Source: Bacillus sp. 7884-1
GTDB lineage: Bacteria > Bacillota > Bacilli > Bacillales > Cytobacillaceae
DNA: 39,237 nucleotides
Direction: 5' to 3'
Assembly (NCBI RefSeq): GCF_002272245.1
Contig: NZ_NPDD01000223.1
Span: 1 to 39,237 of the forward strand
Shown: positions 25,392 through 32,482 of the stretch, in pieces
How positions within the stretch are numbered: the stretch's first letter is position 1
How the letters are laid out: the number at the start of each line of letters is the position of its first letter
Program-made: the position numbers and the translations under genes
The notes under the pieces: generated by a model
The model's database searches: none
What the model was told of the DNA's origin: nothing
What the model saw: only the letters and a program-made list of their open reading frames with translations

Positions 25392-26484
25392 GTTTTTTTC
25401 TCCTCCAACTTCTGAGGAAATCTATTGTTAATAGAAATGCCGGATACATAATCGTAATAAGTAAGCCTGCTCTTCCGATATATTGGATAATCTCATACAT
25501 ATGTAGAATGTTTTGCGGTAACATTGCCAAAAAAAACACAAAAGGCAGGATAAAATAGGAAAGCATTTTATGGTCCTTTAGTTGGAAAAGTTCCTTAATG
25601 GAATGGATCGTAAAGTAGTAACTTGAAAATATAGTCGTAAATACAGCCAAAACCCAAACAGCTAAAAAGATAATATCCAATCTTTGAAGTATGTTTCCAG
25701 GTATAGCCGTTGTTCTAGCCAGCTCAAGTGTCGGCCAAAAGATTTGTTTAATTTCTTCAGGTCCAAAAATAGCCACAGTAGCGATCACAATTAATAGATA
25801 TAATCCACCTGAAACCAAAATACCCCAAAAGCTTGCCTTTAGAGCTTTTTTTGGTGATTTCATGGAGGGGATAATCATGGTGATAATAAAAGATCCCTGA
25901 AATAAAGCTGAAATGGTAAGCATTCCACCCGCCATGCCTTTTAGATTATTCCCTAAAAATATCGGACGCAAATATAAGAGATTGGCATTCTTTAATGAAA
26001 ATGCAACCACAATTAATACAGGTGCCAATAACATAGGTACATAAAAATTGTGTATGTAGGAAAAGACATTGATATTATTCCTACAATTAATGGATGCCAG
26101 TAAAAGCATGACAATGACGGAGACCTCTAGTGGTGTTTCTCTTAAAACAGCAGTTACGACAACCGCACCGAATTCCCGAGCCGCAAGGCTGGTTAAGATA
26201 ACAAAGAAGAAGATAACAAAAACACTGAAAATCTTTCCCAGCCATTTACCTATAATATCCTGGCTATATGTAATTATTGTTTTTTCCGGGTGTCGTATCC
26301 CAAGGAAGGTTAGAATAAATAATCCAATAGATGCCAATAAAATACCTATTAAGGTTACAAACGGGGCACTTGTTTCACCGGCTCTAACCGCAAACAACGG
26401 CAAGGGAAGTACGCCTACCCCAATAATGGTACTAATTAAGATGGTTGTTGCTTGTTGTGTCGTGATCTCCCTTGGATCCCCCAT
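25372..26484 (-). CDS. Spore germination receptor B subunit (GerAB, APC-type)
   Basis: A 370-aa integral membrane protein with about ten helices of the GerAB/amino-acid permease-like family. In GerA-type receptors the B subunit is thought to bind the nutrient. Typical segments are QQATTILISTIIGVGVLPLP near the N-terminus (the unwound helix 1 with GVGVLPLP) and REFGAVVVTAVLRETP. I chose the ATG at 26484, beginning MGDPREIT, since GGGAGG is 9 bases upstream; longer starts up to 26514 lie inside the A gene. It starts right after the A-subunit stop. Confidence 0.93.
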   Translation of the reverse strand: MGDPREITTQQATTILISTIIGVGVLPLPLFAVRAGETSAPFVTLIGILLASIGLFILTFLGIRHPEKTIITYSQDIIGKWLGKIFSVFVIFFFVILTSLAAREFGAVVVTAVLRETPLEVSVIVMLLLASINCRNNINVFSYIHNFYVPMLLAPVLIVVAFSLKNANLLYLRPIFLGNNLKGMAGGMLTISALFQGSFIITMIIPSMKSPKKALKASFWGILVSGGLYLLIVIATVAIFGPEEIKQIFWPTLELARTTAIPGNILQRLDIIFLAVWVLAVFTTIFSSYYFTIHSIKELFQLKDHKMLSYFILPFVFFLAMLPQNILHMYEIIQYIGRAGLLITIMYPAFLLTIDFLRSWRRKKHVEKST

Positions 26485-26485
26485 T

Positions 26486-28099
26486 TCATGTATCCTCCCG
26501 CTGATCATTTCCAACTTTATTGTGTTCTAAAATCTTATTATCATTTTCACTCAATCGATTCTGATTAGCAGGCTGCAGAAATCCAGGTCTTTTTGGCATC
26601 CACCACAGTGGGCTTCGGATAATAACATCCTTCATCCCTTGATAGTTTTCTGGAGAAACAGGTGCCATATACGGAACACCAAATGATTTTAAGGATAGCA
26701 TGTGATTAAAGATAAAGATGATCCCAACCATTACGCCGAATAATCCAAAAATCCCAGCTAATATCATGATGGGGAATCTTAGCATTCGCAGGGCGAACGC
26801 AGCTGTATACGTTGGTGTTGCAAAAGAGCCATTTGTTGTTAAGGCAATAACGACCACTGTTATCGGACTAGACAATCCTGCTTCAACAGCAGCTTGGCCG
26901 ATGACAAGCACGCCTACTATCGATAATGCTCCCCCTACTTGCTTTGGCAGCCGAACGGTAGCTTCTCTTAGGATTTCCATCGAGATTTCGATAATCAAAA
27001 CTTCGATTACTGCAGGGTACGGAACTCCAGCTCGACCTCCTGCCACCGCCACTGCAAATTCAGTCGGCAGTAGTTCCGGATTAAAGGAAATAAGGGATAC
27101 ATATAGTGATGGAAAAATTAGTGAAAAAACTAATGCCAATATACGGGCCAGTCTAACAAAGCTTCCCATTAAAAATCTGGAAGAATAATCCTCAGTCGTT
27201 TGGTAGAATTGATTAAAAACAACCGGTACAACTAACGAAAAGGGCGACCCATCGACAAGAATAGCTACTCTTCCCTCTATTATGTTGGCCACCGTTTTAT
27301 CTGGTCTTTCTGTCGATTGAGTCTGGGGAAATGGTGAAAAAGGGTTATCTTCAATAAATTGTTCTAGATATCCTACATCAAGGATGGCATCAATATTAAT
27401 CTCTGAGAGCCTTTTTTCCACTTCCTTGATAACCGTCTCATTCGCTATCCCTTTCAGATAACAAATCGCCACTGTTGATTTGGTTAATCGCCCGATTTTC
27501 AACGTTTTCACTTGAAAATCCGGTGTTGGCAGTCGATATCTTAGTAAGGAAATATTCGTAGTGATATTTTCGATAAAGCCCTCCCGTGGTCCTAAAATAA
27601 CCTGTTCAGTTTCTGGTTGGGCTATCGATCTCTTTTCTACCTTCCGTGTTTCAATATGAATAGCTTCCTTAATACCCTCAATAAAAATCACTGTTTTCCC
27701 GCGCAGCATTAAGTCAATTAACTGATCTAAGCTTTCACCAACATTCGCCTGACTATGGTAAAGAGATTCAGTTATGATCAAATTAATTAAATTGGTGAGG
27801 GGTTTTTCCCTGCCAATTAAATGATCAGGTTCATACATTAATGGCTTTAAAATATCCTGATTAATTACATCCTGATTAACTAAACTTGAAAGGTATACGC
27901 AGGCAGCTTCAAATTGACCAAAAATTTTAAAATGTTTTATTTCCAAATCTTCATTAACACCCAATATCTCTTTTACTGCCTTCTCTTTTTCTATTAATGA
28001 GCTAGAAGTTGGTGGGCCGCCCTTTTCCTCTACCAGCTTACTCGGTGTTAGCAATTGTGGTTTTTTGATGCTTCGTTTCTTCGTTCGAAATAAGGACAT
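26486..28099 (-). CDS. Spore germination receptor A subunit (GerAA)
   Basis: A 537-aa A subunit. It has a soluble N-terminal domain of about 290 residues, including LGPREGFIENITTNISLLRYR, a conserved block in this family, then EGRVAILVDGSPF and VPVVF. A C-terminal membrane domain follows with about five helices (YVSLISFNPELLP, ATVRLPKQVGGALSIVG). AGGAGG at the ideal distance supports the ATG. A subunits form the oligomeric channel part of the receptor. It is first in the A-B-C operon. No clear forespore (sigma-G) promoter was recognisable upstream. Confidence 0.95.
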   Translation of the reverse strand: MSLFRTKKRSIKKPQLLTPSKLVEEKGGPPTSSSLIEKEKAVKEILGVNEDLEIKHFKIFGQFEAACVYLSSLVNQDVINQDILKPLMYEPDHLIGREKPLTNLINLIITESLYHSQANVGESLDQLIDLMLRGKTVIFIEGIKEAIHIETRKVEKRSIAQPETEQVILGPREGFIENITTNISLLRYRLPTPDFQVKTLKIGRLTKSTVAICYLKGIANETVIKEVEKRLSEINIDAILDVGYLEQFIEDNPFSPFPQTQSTERPDKTVANIIEGRVAILVDGSPFSLVVPVVFNQFYQTTEDYSSRFLMGSFVRLARILALVFSLIFPSLYVSLISFNPELLPTEFAVAVAGGRAGVPYPAVIEVLIIEISMEILREATVRLPKQVGGALSIVGVLVIGQAAVEAGLSSPITVVVIALTTNGSFATPTYTAAFALRMLRFPIMILAGIFGLFGVMVGIIFIFNHMLSLKSFGVPYMAPVSPENYQGMKDVIIRSPLWWMPKRPGFLQPANQNRLSENDNKILEHNKVGNDQREDT

Positions 28100-28171
28100 A
28101 TTCCCACCTCCTACTTAATAATTTTTACCAATTCACCAATTTTATTCCTTTGCTTCCTTCTCTAAATCCGA

Positions 28172-28202
28172 ATAAAAAAACAGAAATCCTAAAGGACTTC
28201 TG
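28172..28202 (-). terminator. Terminator upstream of the ger operon
   Basis: CAGAAATCCT (28181-28190) pairs with AGGACTTCTG (28193-28202) with one mismatch, and the minus strand has a T run (28174-28180). It would end a minus-strand transcript starting further right, with the tiny frame at 28205 as the only coding candidate. Confidence 0.7.
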
Positions 28203-28204
28203 CT

Positions 28205-28301
28205 TTATTTCAATCTGACTAAAAATGGAAGAGTTAATATGACTAAACCAACTAGTGAAATGCCGAATGAGCCCATTTTGTTTTTATTTTTTAATATACA
28301 T
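28205..28301 (-). other. Tiny hydrophobic reading frame, frame broken at an A run
   Basis: On the minus strand AGGAG stands four bases before an ATG at 28301, but that frame ends after five codons (MYIKK). One base less in the A6 run would join it to the frame MGSFGISLVGLVILTLPFLV, then RLK, which starts at 28276 and ends at 28205. The result would be a about 31-residue single-helix peptide. It ends three bases before the terminator at 28172-28202. The rest of the 437-base gap (28100-28536) has no gene that I can support. Confidence 0.3.
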
Positions 28302-28536
28302 TTTACTCCTATAAGGGGCTCCTTTAACTCGTTTGATATTTAATTAGTGTTTAGTAAATTAGTTTAAATATCCATTTAATGAGTATTGTCCCGCGACTAA
28401 TTCTTTAGGACTAGAGACTTAGAAAAAGTTACGTCTGTGGCTCATTATGAAGCATTAGTTTCATTGCTAAACTGTTAATAGAATATGTTTTTGAAAGGGG
28501 AAAATGCTTTGAGCAAAGTGAAGGGGTTTGTCTAGA

Positions 28537-28740
28537 ATGAGGACACTACAAATTTTTATTACTGGTTTTGTACTCGGATTGATTCTAGCTGAACTGATTA
28601 ATATTTTTGGCTTCTTGTTGTATGATCAGACCATTGGGCTAACGTTTTTCCCGATATTAATGGGGGTCGGATTAGCATGTCTAGATCTTCTGCTTCGCCG
28701 TAAATCTAAACTTCCTAATTTAAAGAGCAGCCTCCGATAA
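28537..28740 (+). CDS. Small membrane protein, 67 aa
   Basis: I do not recognise a named family. The protein has two hydrophobic stretches (LQIFITGFVLGLILAELINI near the N-terminus, and LTFFPILMGVGLACLDLLL), then a basic tail RRKSKLPNLKSSLR, so it is probably a two-helix membrane protein with a cytoplasmic C-terminus. The ATG at 28537 has AAGGGG about 10 bases upstream; a TTG at 28528 is less likely. The stop codon lies in the loop of a hairpin at 28725-28751. It is convergent with comK. Function unknown. Confidence 0.6.
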   Translation: MRTLQIFITGFVLGLILAELINIFGFLLYDQTIGLTFFPILMGVGLACLDLLLRRKSKLPNLKSSLR

Positions 28741-28751
28741 GGAAGCTGCTC
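28725..28751. terminator. Hairpin between the small membrane gene and comK
   Basis: GAGCAGCCTCC (28725-28735) and GGAAGCTGCTC (28741-28751) pair with one mismatch. The T-rich tract on the plus strand starts only at about 28761, so it is a weaker intrinsic terminator. It may serve both convergent genes. Confidence 0.6.
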
Positions 28752-28759
28752 ACTTTGAA

Positions 28760-29308
28760 TTATTTTTTCTTAAGGCTGAAGTTATTTTGTTTTTTACTTA
28801 TATAATAGCCCGTCTTTGGTTCCACATAGAAAAATATGGGACATCTTAGATTTCTGGAAATGGTTTCTTGAAGCTCAATAGCCTTATGACGTCTAGTGTG
28901 AAAGGCTCTTTCTGTCATATCAATTAAGATTGTGTGACCATAGCTCGTTAACACTTCTGTCTGATTGACTCCAACACGCTTTGTTGTTTTTACATGGATA
29001 AGTGAAAACCATATGCAGTTAGGGCACTTCATATTCTTTGTTGGAAACAATAAGATGCCCATTTGAGGATTTACACTAATAAGGTGCATCCTCATCGGCG
29101 AAAGTAGATATTTAGAACTACGTCTTGATCCTAGGAAATCCGAGCCCACATGCAATAATGTTTCCTCGATTACCGCTTTTGGTGTCTTTTTCACGAGGAA
29201 GGTTTCTTGCCCTTCCATTACTCTTGACCATAATTCTCCTCTTTCACTGTACTCTCCTGTTACTAGAACAGTCTTTTCATTAAGTAAATGCATATCCCTA
29301 ACATCCAT
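28760..29308 (-). CDS. comK: ComK-family competence transcription factor
   Basis: The 182-aa protein aligns by eye with B. subtilis ComK: a SDFLGSRRSSKYLL region corresponding to 'SCRFFGSSYAGRKAGTYE', the LFPTKNMKCPNCIWFSLIHV segment corresponding to 'FLFPTLSSTRPQCGWISHVHV', and the VTSYGHTILID region. ComK activates DNA-uptake genes by binding AAAA-N5-TTTT sites. Divergence at both ends and the shorter N-terminus leave open a ComK paralogue with other targets, since some bacilli carry two. The start rests on GAGGG about 10 bases upstream of the ATG. It ends the plus/minus convergent pair at 28725-28751. Its upstream region has two promoters and an upstream ORF. Confidence 0.85.
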   Translation of the reverse strand: MDVRDMHLLNEKTVLVTGEYSERGELWSRVMEGQETFLVKKTPKAVIEETLLHVGSDFLGSRRSSKYLLSPMRMHLISVNPQMGILLFPTKNMKCPNCIWFSLIHVKTTKRVGVNQTEVLTSYGHTILIDMTERAFHTRRHKAIELQETISRNLRCPIFFYVEPKTGYYISKKQNNFSLKKK

Positions 29309-29360
29309 AAATCAGTTACCCTCTTCTCTAATAGTAGTTATTGATTTTTTTAAGATTAAG

Positions 29361-29390
29361 AGTATACTAACGATAAAGTTGTATACTCAA
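29361..29390 (-). promoter_or_regulatory. Proximal comK promoter with inverted repeat
   Basis: Minus-strand TTGAGT (29385-29390) and TATACT (29361-29366) are 18 bases apart. GAGTATAC (29360-29367) and GTATACTC (29381-29388) are a perfect inverted repeat covering both boxes, a natural place for a repressor or activator. The same sequence gives a plus-strand TTGATT-N16-TATACT (29341-29368). Confidence 0.65.
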
Positions 29391-29398
29391 CTAGCTTT

Positions 29399-29450
29399 AC
29401 CCTTGGGTATCGTTCCGGGAAGATCATTACCCGAGGGTGATTCTTTTTTC
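29399..29450 (+). terminator. Orphan plus-strand terminator upstream of comK
   Basis: ACCCTTGGGTA (29399-29409) pairs with TACCCGAGGGT (29428-29438), with one G-U pair, followed by TTCTTTTTTC. There is no plus-strand gene upstream within about 650 bases. Together with the plus-strand boxes at 29341-29368 it could end a about 75-nt RNA. Confidence 0.65.
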
Positions 29451-29474
29451 ACTGCTTGCATCATACATTTTCAC
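29427..29474 (-). CDS. 15-codon upstream ORF (uORF) before comK
   Basis: A GTG at 29474 has GAGGAGG (29481-29487) exactly six bases upstream, as strong an RBS as any in the window. The frame reads MKMYDASSEKRITLG and stops at TAA (29427-29429), inside the hairpin 29399-29438. A near-consensus promoter lies 20 bases before the RBS. It could be a leader peptide. I know of no named homologue, and expression is inferred only from these signals. Confidence 0.45.
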   Translation of the reverse strand: MKMYDASSEKRITLG

Positions 29475-29493
29475 AAAAATCCTCCTCAAAATA

Positions 29494-29522
29494 AGTATAT
29501 TTTACTAGTATATTTATGTAAA
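29494..29522 (-). promoter_or_regulatory. Distal promoter upstream of comK and the uORF
   Basis: Minus-strand TTTACA (29517-29522) and TATACT (29494-29499) are 17 bases apart, followed by the GAGGAGG of the uORF. Confidence 0.65.
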
Positions 29523-29585
29523 TCTATTATCGAATAAATAATTTTTTGTCTTTCATGTATGCACATCAATGATTCTTAACACATA

Positions 29586-29836
29586 TTGACGGACGTTTAT
29601 TTATTAGGTATAATTAAAGATTATTTTTAACAACTACTCAATTTCTCAATATGACGTGGTTCGACATTTAATTTATTCAAGTATATTTTATATTTTCGCT
29701 CATTTTAGACCTTACTGAATACCTTTCAAAATGACTTTATCGTATGTTAACTGAAAATTCATTTATACACAGAAAATACTTATTTACTATTTAACAAAAT
29801 AATCTTACCCTTTTGATAGAGTAAGATTATTTTTTG
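29586..29836 (+). ncRNA. Candidate small RNA, promoter to terminator without ORF
   Basis: TTGACG (29586-29591), 17 bases, then TATAAT (29609-29614) is one of the best promoter matches in the window, on the plus strand. No plus-strand gene follows. The next feature is the hairpin at 29797-29836 with a T run on the plus strand. A transcript from about 29621 would be about 216 nt. I found no frame longer than about 8 codons with an RBS in it. The 528-base gap 29309-29836 thus holds comK promoters, the uORF, the orphan terminator and this candidate. Confidence 0.45.
29797..29836. terminator. Bidirectional terminator (ykqA-like gene / candidate sRNA)
   Basis: AATAATCTTAC (about 29799-29809) and GTAAGATTATT (29821-29831) form the stem, with T6 on the plus strand and a weaker T-rich tail on the minus strand. 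Confidence 0.85.
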
Positions 29837-30694
29837 CTAGTTTAGTTTACATAATATTTTTATATGTTCCTTCAATTTTTCAAGATAAGATTCACTTAAA
29901 TATCCAGTGCCTCCGCGAATGATTTCCTCAGAATAATGTGCCGGCGGTGCTGTTTCTACCTCCTTATTAACCACACTAAAGGTTAATACATCCTTATATA
30001 ATGTTCCATTTATCGTGAGATCCACGAAAGTCGGCCGGTAAAGACGTGACCCTACCCCTTCTCTTCTATAAAGATAGGAAACACAATTTGCAGGAATCTC
30101 ATACACCTTGCCTTCAACGATTCCACATTCCTCTACAATGTCAGCTCTGCCGCCATCATGTATGTTTGCTGAGTAGCGTAATGTATAGCCATTTAGAATG
30201 CCGGTGCCTGTCACCTTTTGAAAATAGTGATCAACCTGTGCCTTTTTAAAGCGGGCGTCATCCATGCAGCTTCCATATGCAAAATATAGGATTGGGTCTT
30301 GATTGAGCAGGTGATGCTCCTTCCAATCACCAGATTTTATCGGCGTTTTCAACATATACTGGTTGTGGTCTGCAATAGTGTAAACATATGCTTGGGATTT
30401 ATCCCTGTCATAAGAGATATCCTTTTTCTTACGATTATATAAATTATCCATTCCCTCTGCACTGTACCCTTCCAACTCATCCAATCTCCACAGCTGTTCC
30501 TCTGTAACATGATACAATTCTCCATAAACCACATCAATACTTGATTCCTGTAGGGCCGGATAGCCATAACCCGTATCAAATAACCTCCCTTCCGTCCATG
30601 CCTGCTCCGCAACAAGCTCCGCTTCCTTCAACAAATAATGATTCCGTTCATGCTTCCTCAACGTCCCATAAACAAAAACAAAATACTGCTCCAT
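29837..30694 (-). CDS. Gamma-glutamylcyclotransferase-like protein, YkqA type
   Basis: A 285-aa protein with two domains of the gamma-glutamylcyclotransferase (GGCT/AIG2) fold. The first begins VFVYGTLRKHERNH (YGTL motif) and the second begins LYFAYGSCMDDARF (YGS motif). The order and length match B. subtilis YkqA (277 aa as I recall). GGCT-fold enzymes release 5-oxoproline from gamma-glutamyl substrates; the actual substrate here is unknown. The ATG at 30694 has AAGGAAG upstream; the GTG at 30703 is possible. A perfect 18-bp palindrome lies about 60 bases upstream. Confidence 0.85.
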   Translation of the reverse strand: MEQYFVFVYGTLRKHERNHYLLKEAELVAEQAWTEGRLFDTGYGYPALQESSIDVVYGELYHVTEEQLWRLDELEGYSAEGMDNLYNRKKKDISYDRDKSQAYVYTIADHNQYMLKTPIKSGDWKEHHLLNQDPILYFAYGSCMDDARFKKAQVDHYFQKVTGTGILNGYTLRYSANIHDGGRADIVEECGIVEGKVYEIPANCVSYLYRREGVGSRLYRPTFVDLTINGTLYKDVLTFSVVNKEVETAPPAHYSEEIIRGGTGYLSESYLEKLKEHIKILCKLN

Positions 30695-30748
30695 ATTAGC
30701 CACTTCCTTCTATAAAGATAAAGATTAATATCATTATTACATATCGAC

Positions 30749-30766
30749 AATGACAATATTGTCATT
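30749..30766. promoter_or_regulatory. Perfect 18-bp palindrome upstream of the ykqA-like gene
   Basis: AATGACAATATTGTCATT is exactly self-complementary. It contains TTGTCA, a possible -35 for the minus-strand gene (with TGATAT 17 bases on). This is an operator-like arrangement; the regulator is unknown. Confidence 0.6.
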
Positions 30767-30787
30767 ACTTTAGGGTGCCTTTTTTAC

Positions 30788-30840
30788 GGTGCCTGTCACC
30801 GCCCGTGGACACTGTCCACCTCAAGGGGGACAGTTGGTCC
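30788..30840. repeat. Short palindromic repeat cluster (GGTGCCTGTCACC family)
   Basis: GGTGCCTGTCACC (30788-30800) is followed by the palindrome GTGGACACTGTCCAC (30805-30819) and a related GGGGGACAGTTGGTCC. The 13-base motif recurs exactly at 33986-33998. Both copies lie in intergenic DNA beside terminators, like dispersed REP-type elements. Confidence 0.65.
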
Positions 30841-30842
30841 AA

Positions 30843-30881
30843 AAAAGTCCTCATCTCCCCTGCGGGGAGATGAGGACTTTT
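30843..30881 (-). terminator. Terminator after the MATE gene
   Basis: A perfect 18-bp stem: AAAAGTCCTCATCTCCCC (30843-30860), loop TGC, and its complement (30864-30881). T-rich sequence flanks the stem on the minus strand. Confidence 0.95.
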
Positions 30882-30914
30882 CTGGAGGTTACTATTGTAT
30901 TGTTTGTTGAATGA

Positions 30915-32285
30915 TTATACTGCTTCTACTTTATGTGTGTCGATGAATTTTCGTTTTTGAATGTAGATGAGTCTCCATGATAAGGCGATTCCGGCAGCCA
31001 ATAGACCTACTGTAAGTCCCAGCCAATAGCCGGTTGCTCCTAGATTTGTAAAATTTGCCAATCCATAGCCAATTGGGAGACAAATTAACCAGTATGCAAT
31101 TAAGGTCATAATAAAAGCAAGATTCACATCTTTATAGCCCCGTAAAGCTGCCTGTGCGGTGACTTGAATGGCATCGCTGATTTGGAAGAACAACGCAAAG
31201 ATCAAAAAGTGTGCTGTTAAATTGATAACTTCTGCTTCATTTGAATAAAATCCTGCTACTTGATAGCGGAAAAGTACAACGAAAACTCCGGTAATAAGGG
31301 CAATGATAATAGCCAAATAGATTCCTAGCCAGCTGTAGCTTTTGGCATCCTTGTATCTTCCTGACCCGACTTCATATCCCACTAGGACCGTTTGGGCCAT
31401 CGAAATGCTAATCGGAATCATATAGAGAAAAGAAACTATATTTAGTGCGGATTGATAGGCTGCTATTGTCGTAACATTAAATTTACTTAAAAGAATCGTT
31501 ACTACAGCAAACATACTCGTTTCAAAAAACGTTGAAAGACCCATGGGGACACCAATTTTTAATATTTCCTTACACTCTGCCCATGAGAATTCTTTCAGAT
31601 TCTCGAAAACGAAAAAACTCGAGAAAGGATCCTGCTTTTTTACAATGAACATCGTCATTCCCGTTATCACCCAATAGGTGATCGAGGTAGCGTAACCAGC
31701 ACCTGCCCCGCCAAGTTCCGGAAATCCCCAATGTCCAAAAATTAACACATAGTTCAGAAAGAAATTGATGGGTAAAGACAGGAGCAGGATGTACATGACA
31801 ACTCGTGTTTTTCCTAATGAATAGATAAAGGACCTAAGCACGTTAAAAATAAATAGAGGAAGAATTCCAATGCTTAGTCCTACAAGATAGTCAAAAGCTG
31901 TTTTTTGTACATCACTAGGTAGATTCATTTTATCCAATATTGGATTTAAAAAGAAAATTCCAAGTACAATCACCACAATAGCGATCATAAAGGACAGATA
32001 AAGACCATGTCTTACAACTGAAGCAACTTCCTTGCTTTTCTTTTCCCCAAAGCGCTGAGCTGCAATCGGCGAAACTGCAAGCAGTATTCCACTAATCCCC
32101 ATAAATACCGGGCTCCAGATTGACGATCCAATCGCAACAGCGGCTAGATCAGAGGAATTGTATTTACCCGACATAATGGTGTTAAAGAAGACCATTGAAA
32201 ACATTCCAAGCTGTGTAATTAAGATAGGTATTAACATAACAAAAATTTGTTTTGTTTTTTCCTTCAACGTAAAAGTCTGATTCAT
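30915..32285 (-). CDS. MATE family efflux transporter
   Basis: A 456-aa membrane protein with twelve predicted helices arranged as two halves, typical of MATE (multidrug and toxic compound extrusion) exporters that use Na+ or H+ gradients. Family-like segments include IPILITQLGMFSMVFFNTIM, GISGILLAVSPIAAQRFGE and VPMGLSTFFETSMFAVVTIL. AGGAG lies 8 bases before the ATG. The substrate cannot be read from sequence. It is divergent from an MFS transporter at 32483; an inverted repeat at the promoter suggests regulated expression. Confidence 0.92.
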   Translation of the reverse strand: MNQTFTLKEKTKQIFVMLIPILITQLGMFSMVFFNTIMSGKYNSSDLAAVAIGSSIWSPVFMGISGILLAVSPIAAQRFGEKKSKEVASVVRHGLYLSFMIAIVVIVLGIFFLNPILDKMNLPSDVQKTAFDYLVGLSIGILPLFIFNVLRSFIYSLGKTRVVMYILLLSLPINFFLNYVLIFGHWGFPELGGAGAGYATSITYWVITGMTMFIVKKQDPFSSFFVFENLKEFSWAECKEILKIGVPMGLSTFFETSMFAVVTILLSKFNVTTIAAYQSALNIVSFLYMIPISISMAQTVLVGYEVGSGRYKDAKSYSWLGIYLAIIIALITGVFVVLFRYQVAGFYSNEAEVINLTAHFLIFALFFQISDAIQVTAQAALRGYKDVNLAFIMTLIAYWLICLPIGYGLANFTNLGATGYWLGLTVGLLAAGIALSWRLIYIQKRKFIDTHKVEAV

Positions 32286-32316
32286 ATAAATTACTCCTAA
32301 AAAACAGAAATATAAA

Positions 32317-32348
32317 AGCCAAGGTTTTATTATACTCGATTTTTGGCT
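32317..32348 (-). promoter_or_regulatory. Candidate operator over the MATE -10 box
   Basis: AGCCAA (32317-32322) and TTGGCT (32343-32348) bracket a minus-strand TATAAT (32329-32334). The symmetry fits a dimeric regulator. No adjacent regulator gene is present. Confidence 0.45.
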
Positions 32349-32482
32349 ATATTTTCATAAAGAATTTCAAAAGATCCAAACTGATGTTTTTCAGTAAATT
32401 TTCATAAGTTTTATATAGAAATTTCGGATACCGTAGTATAATATTATCGTTATTATTTAATAGAGAAAACTGGTGAAGATTT

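Noticed and set aside
26718..27188. 156-codon plus-strand frame opposite gerA
   Set aside because: Antisense to a clearly coding gene, with no RBS and Thr/Pro-rich shadow composition.
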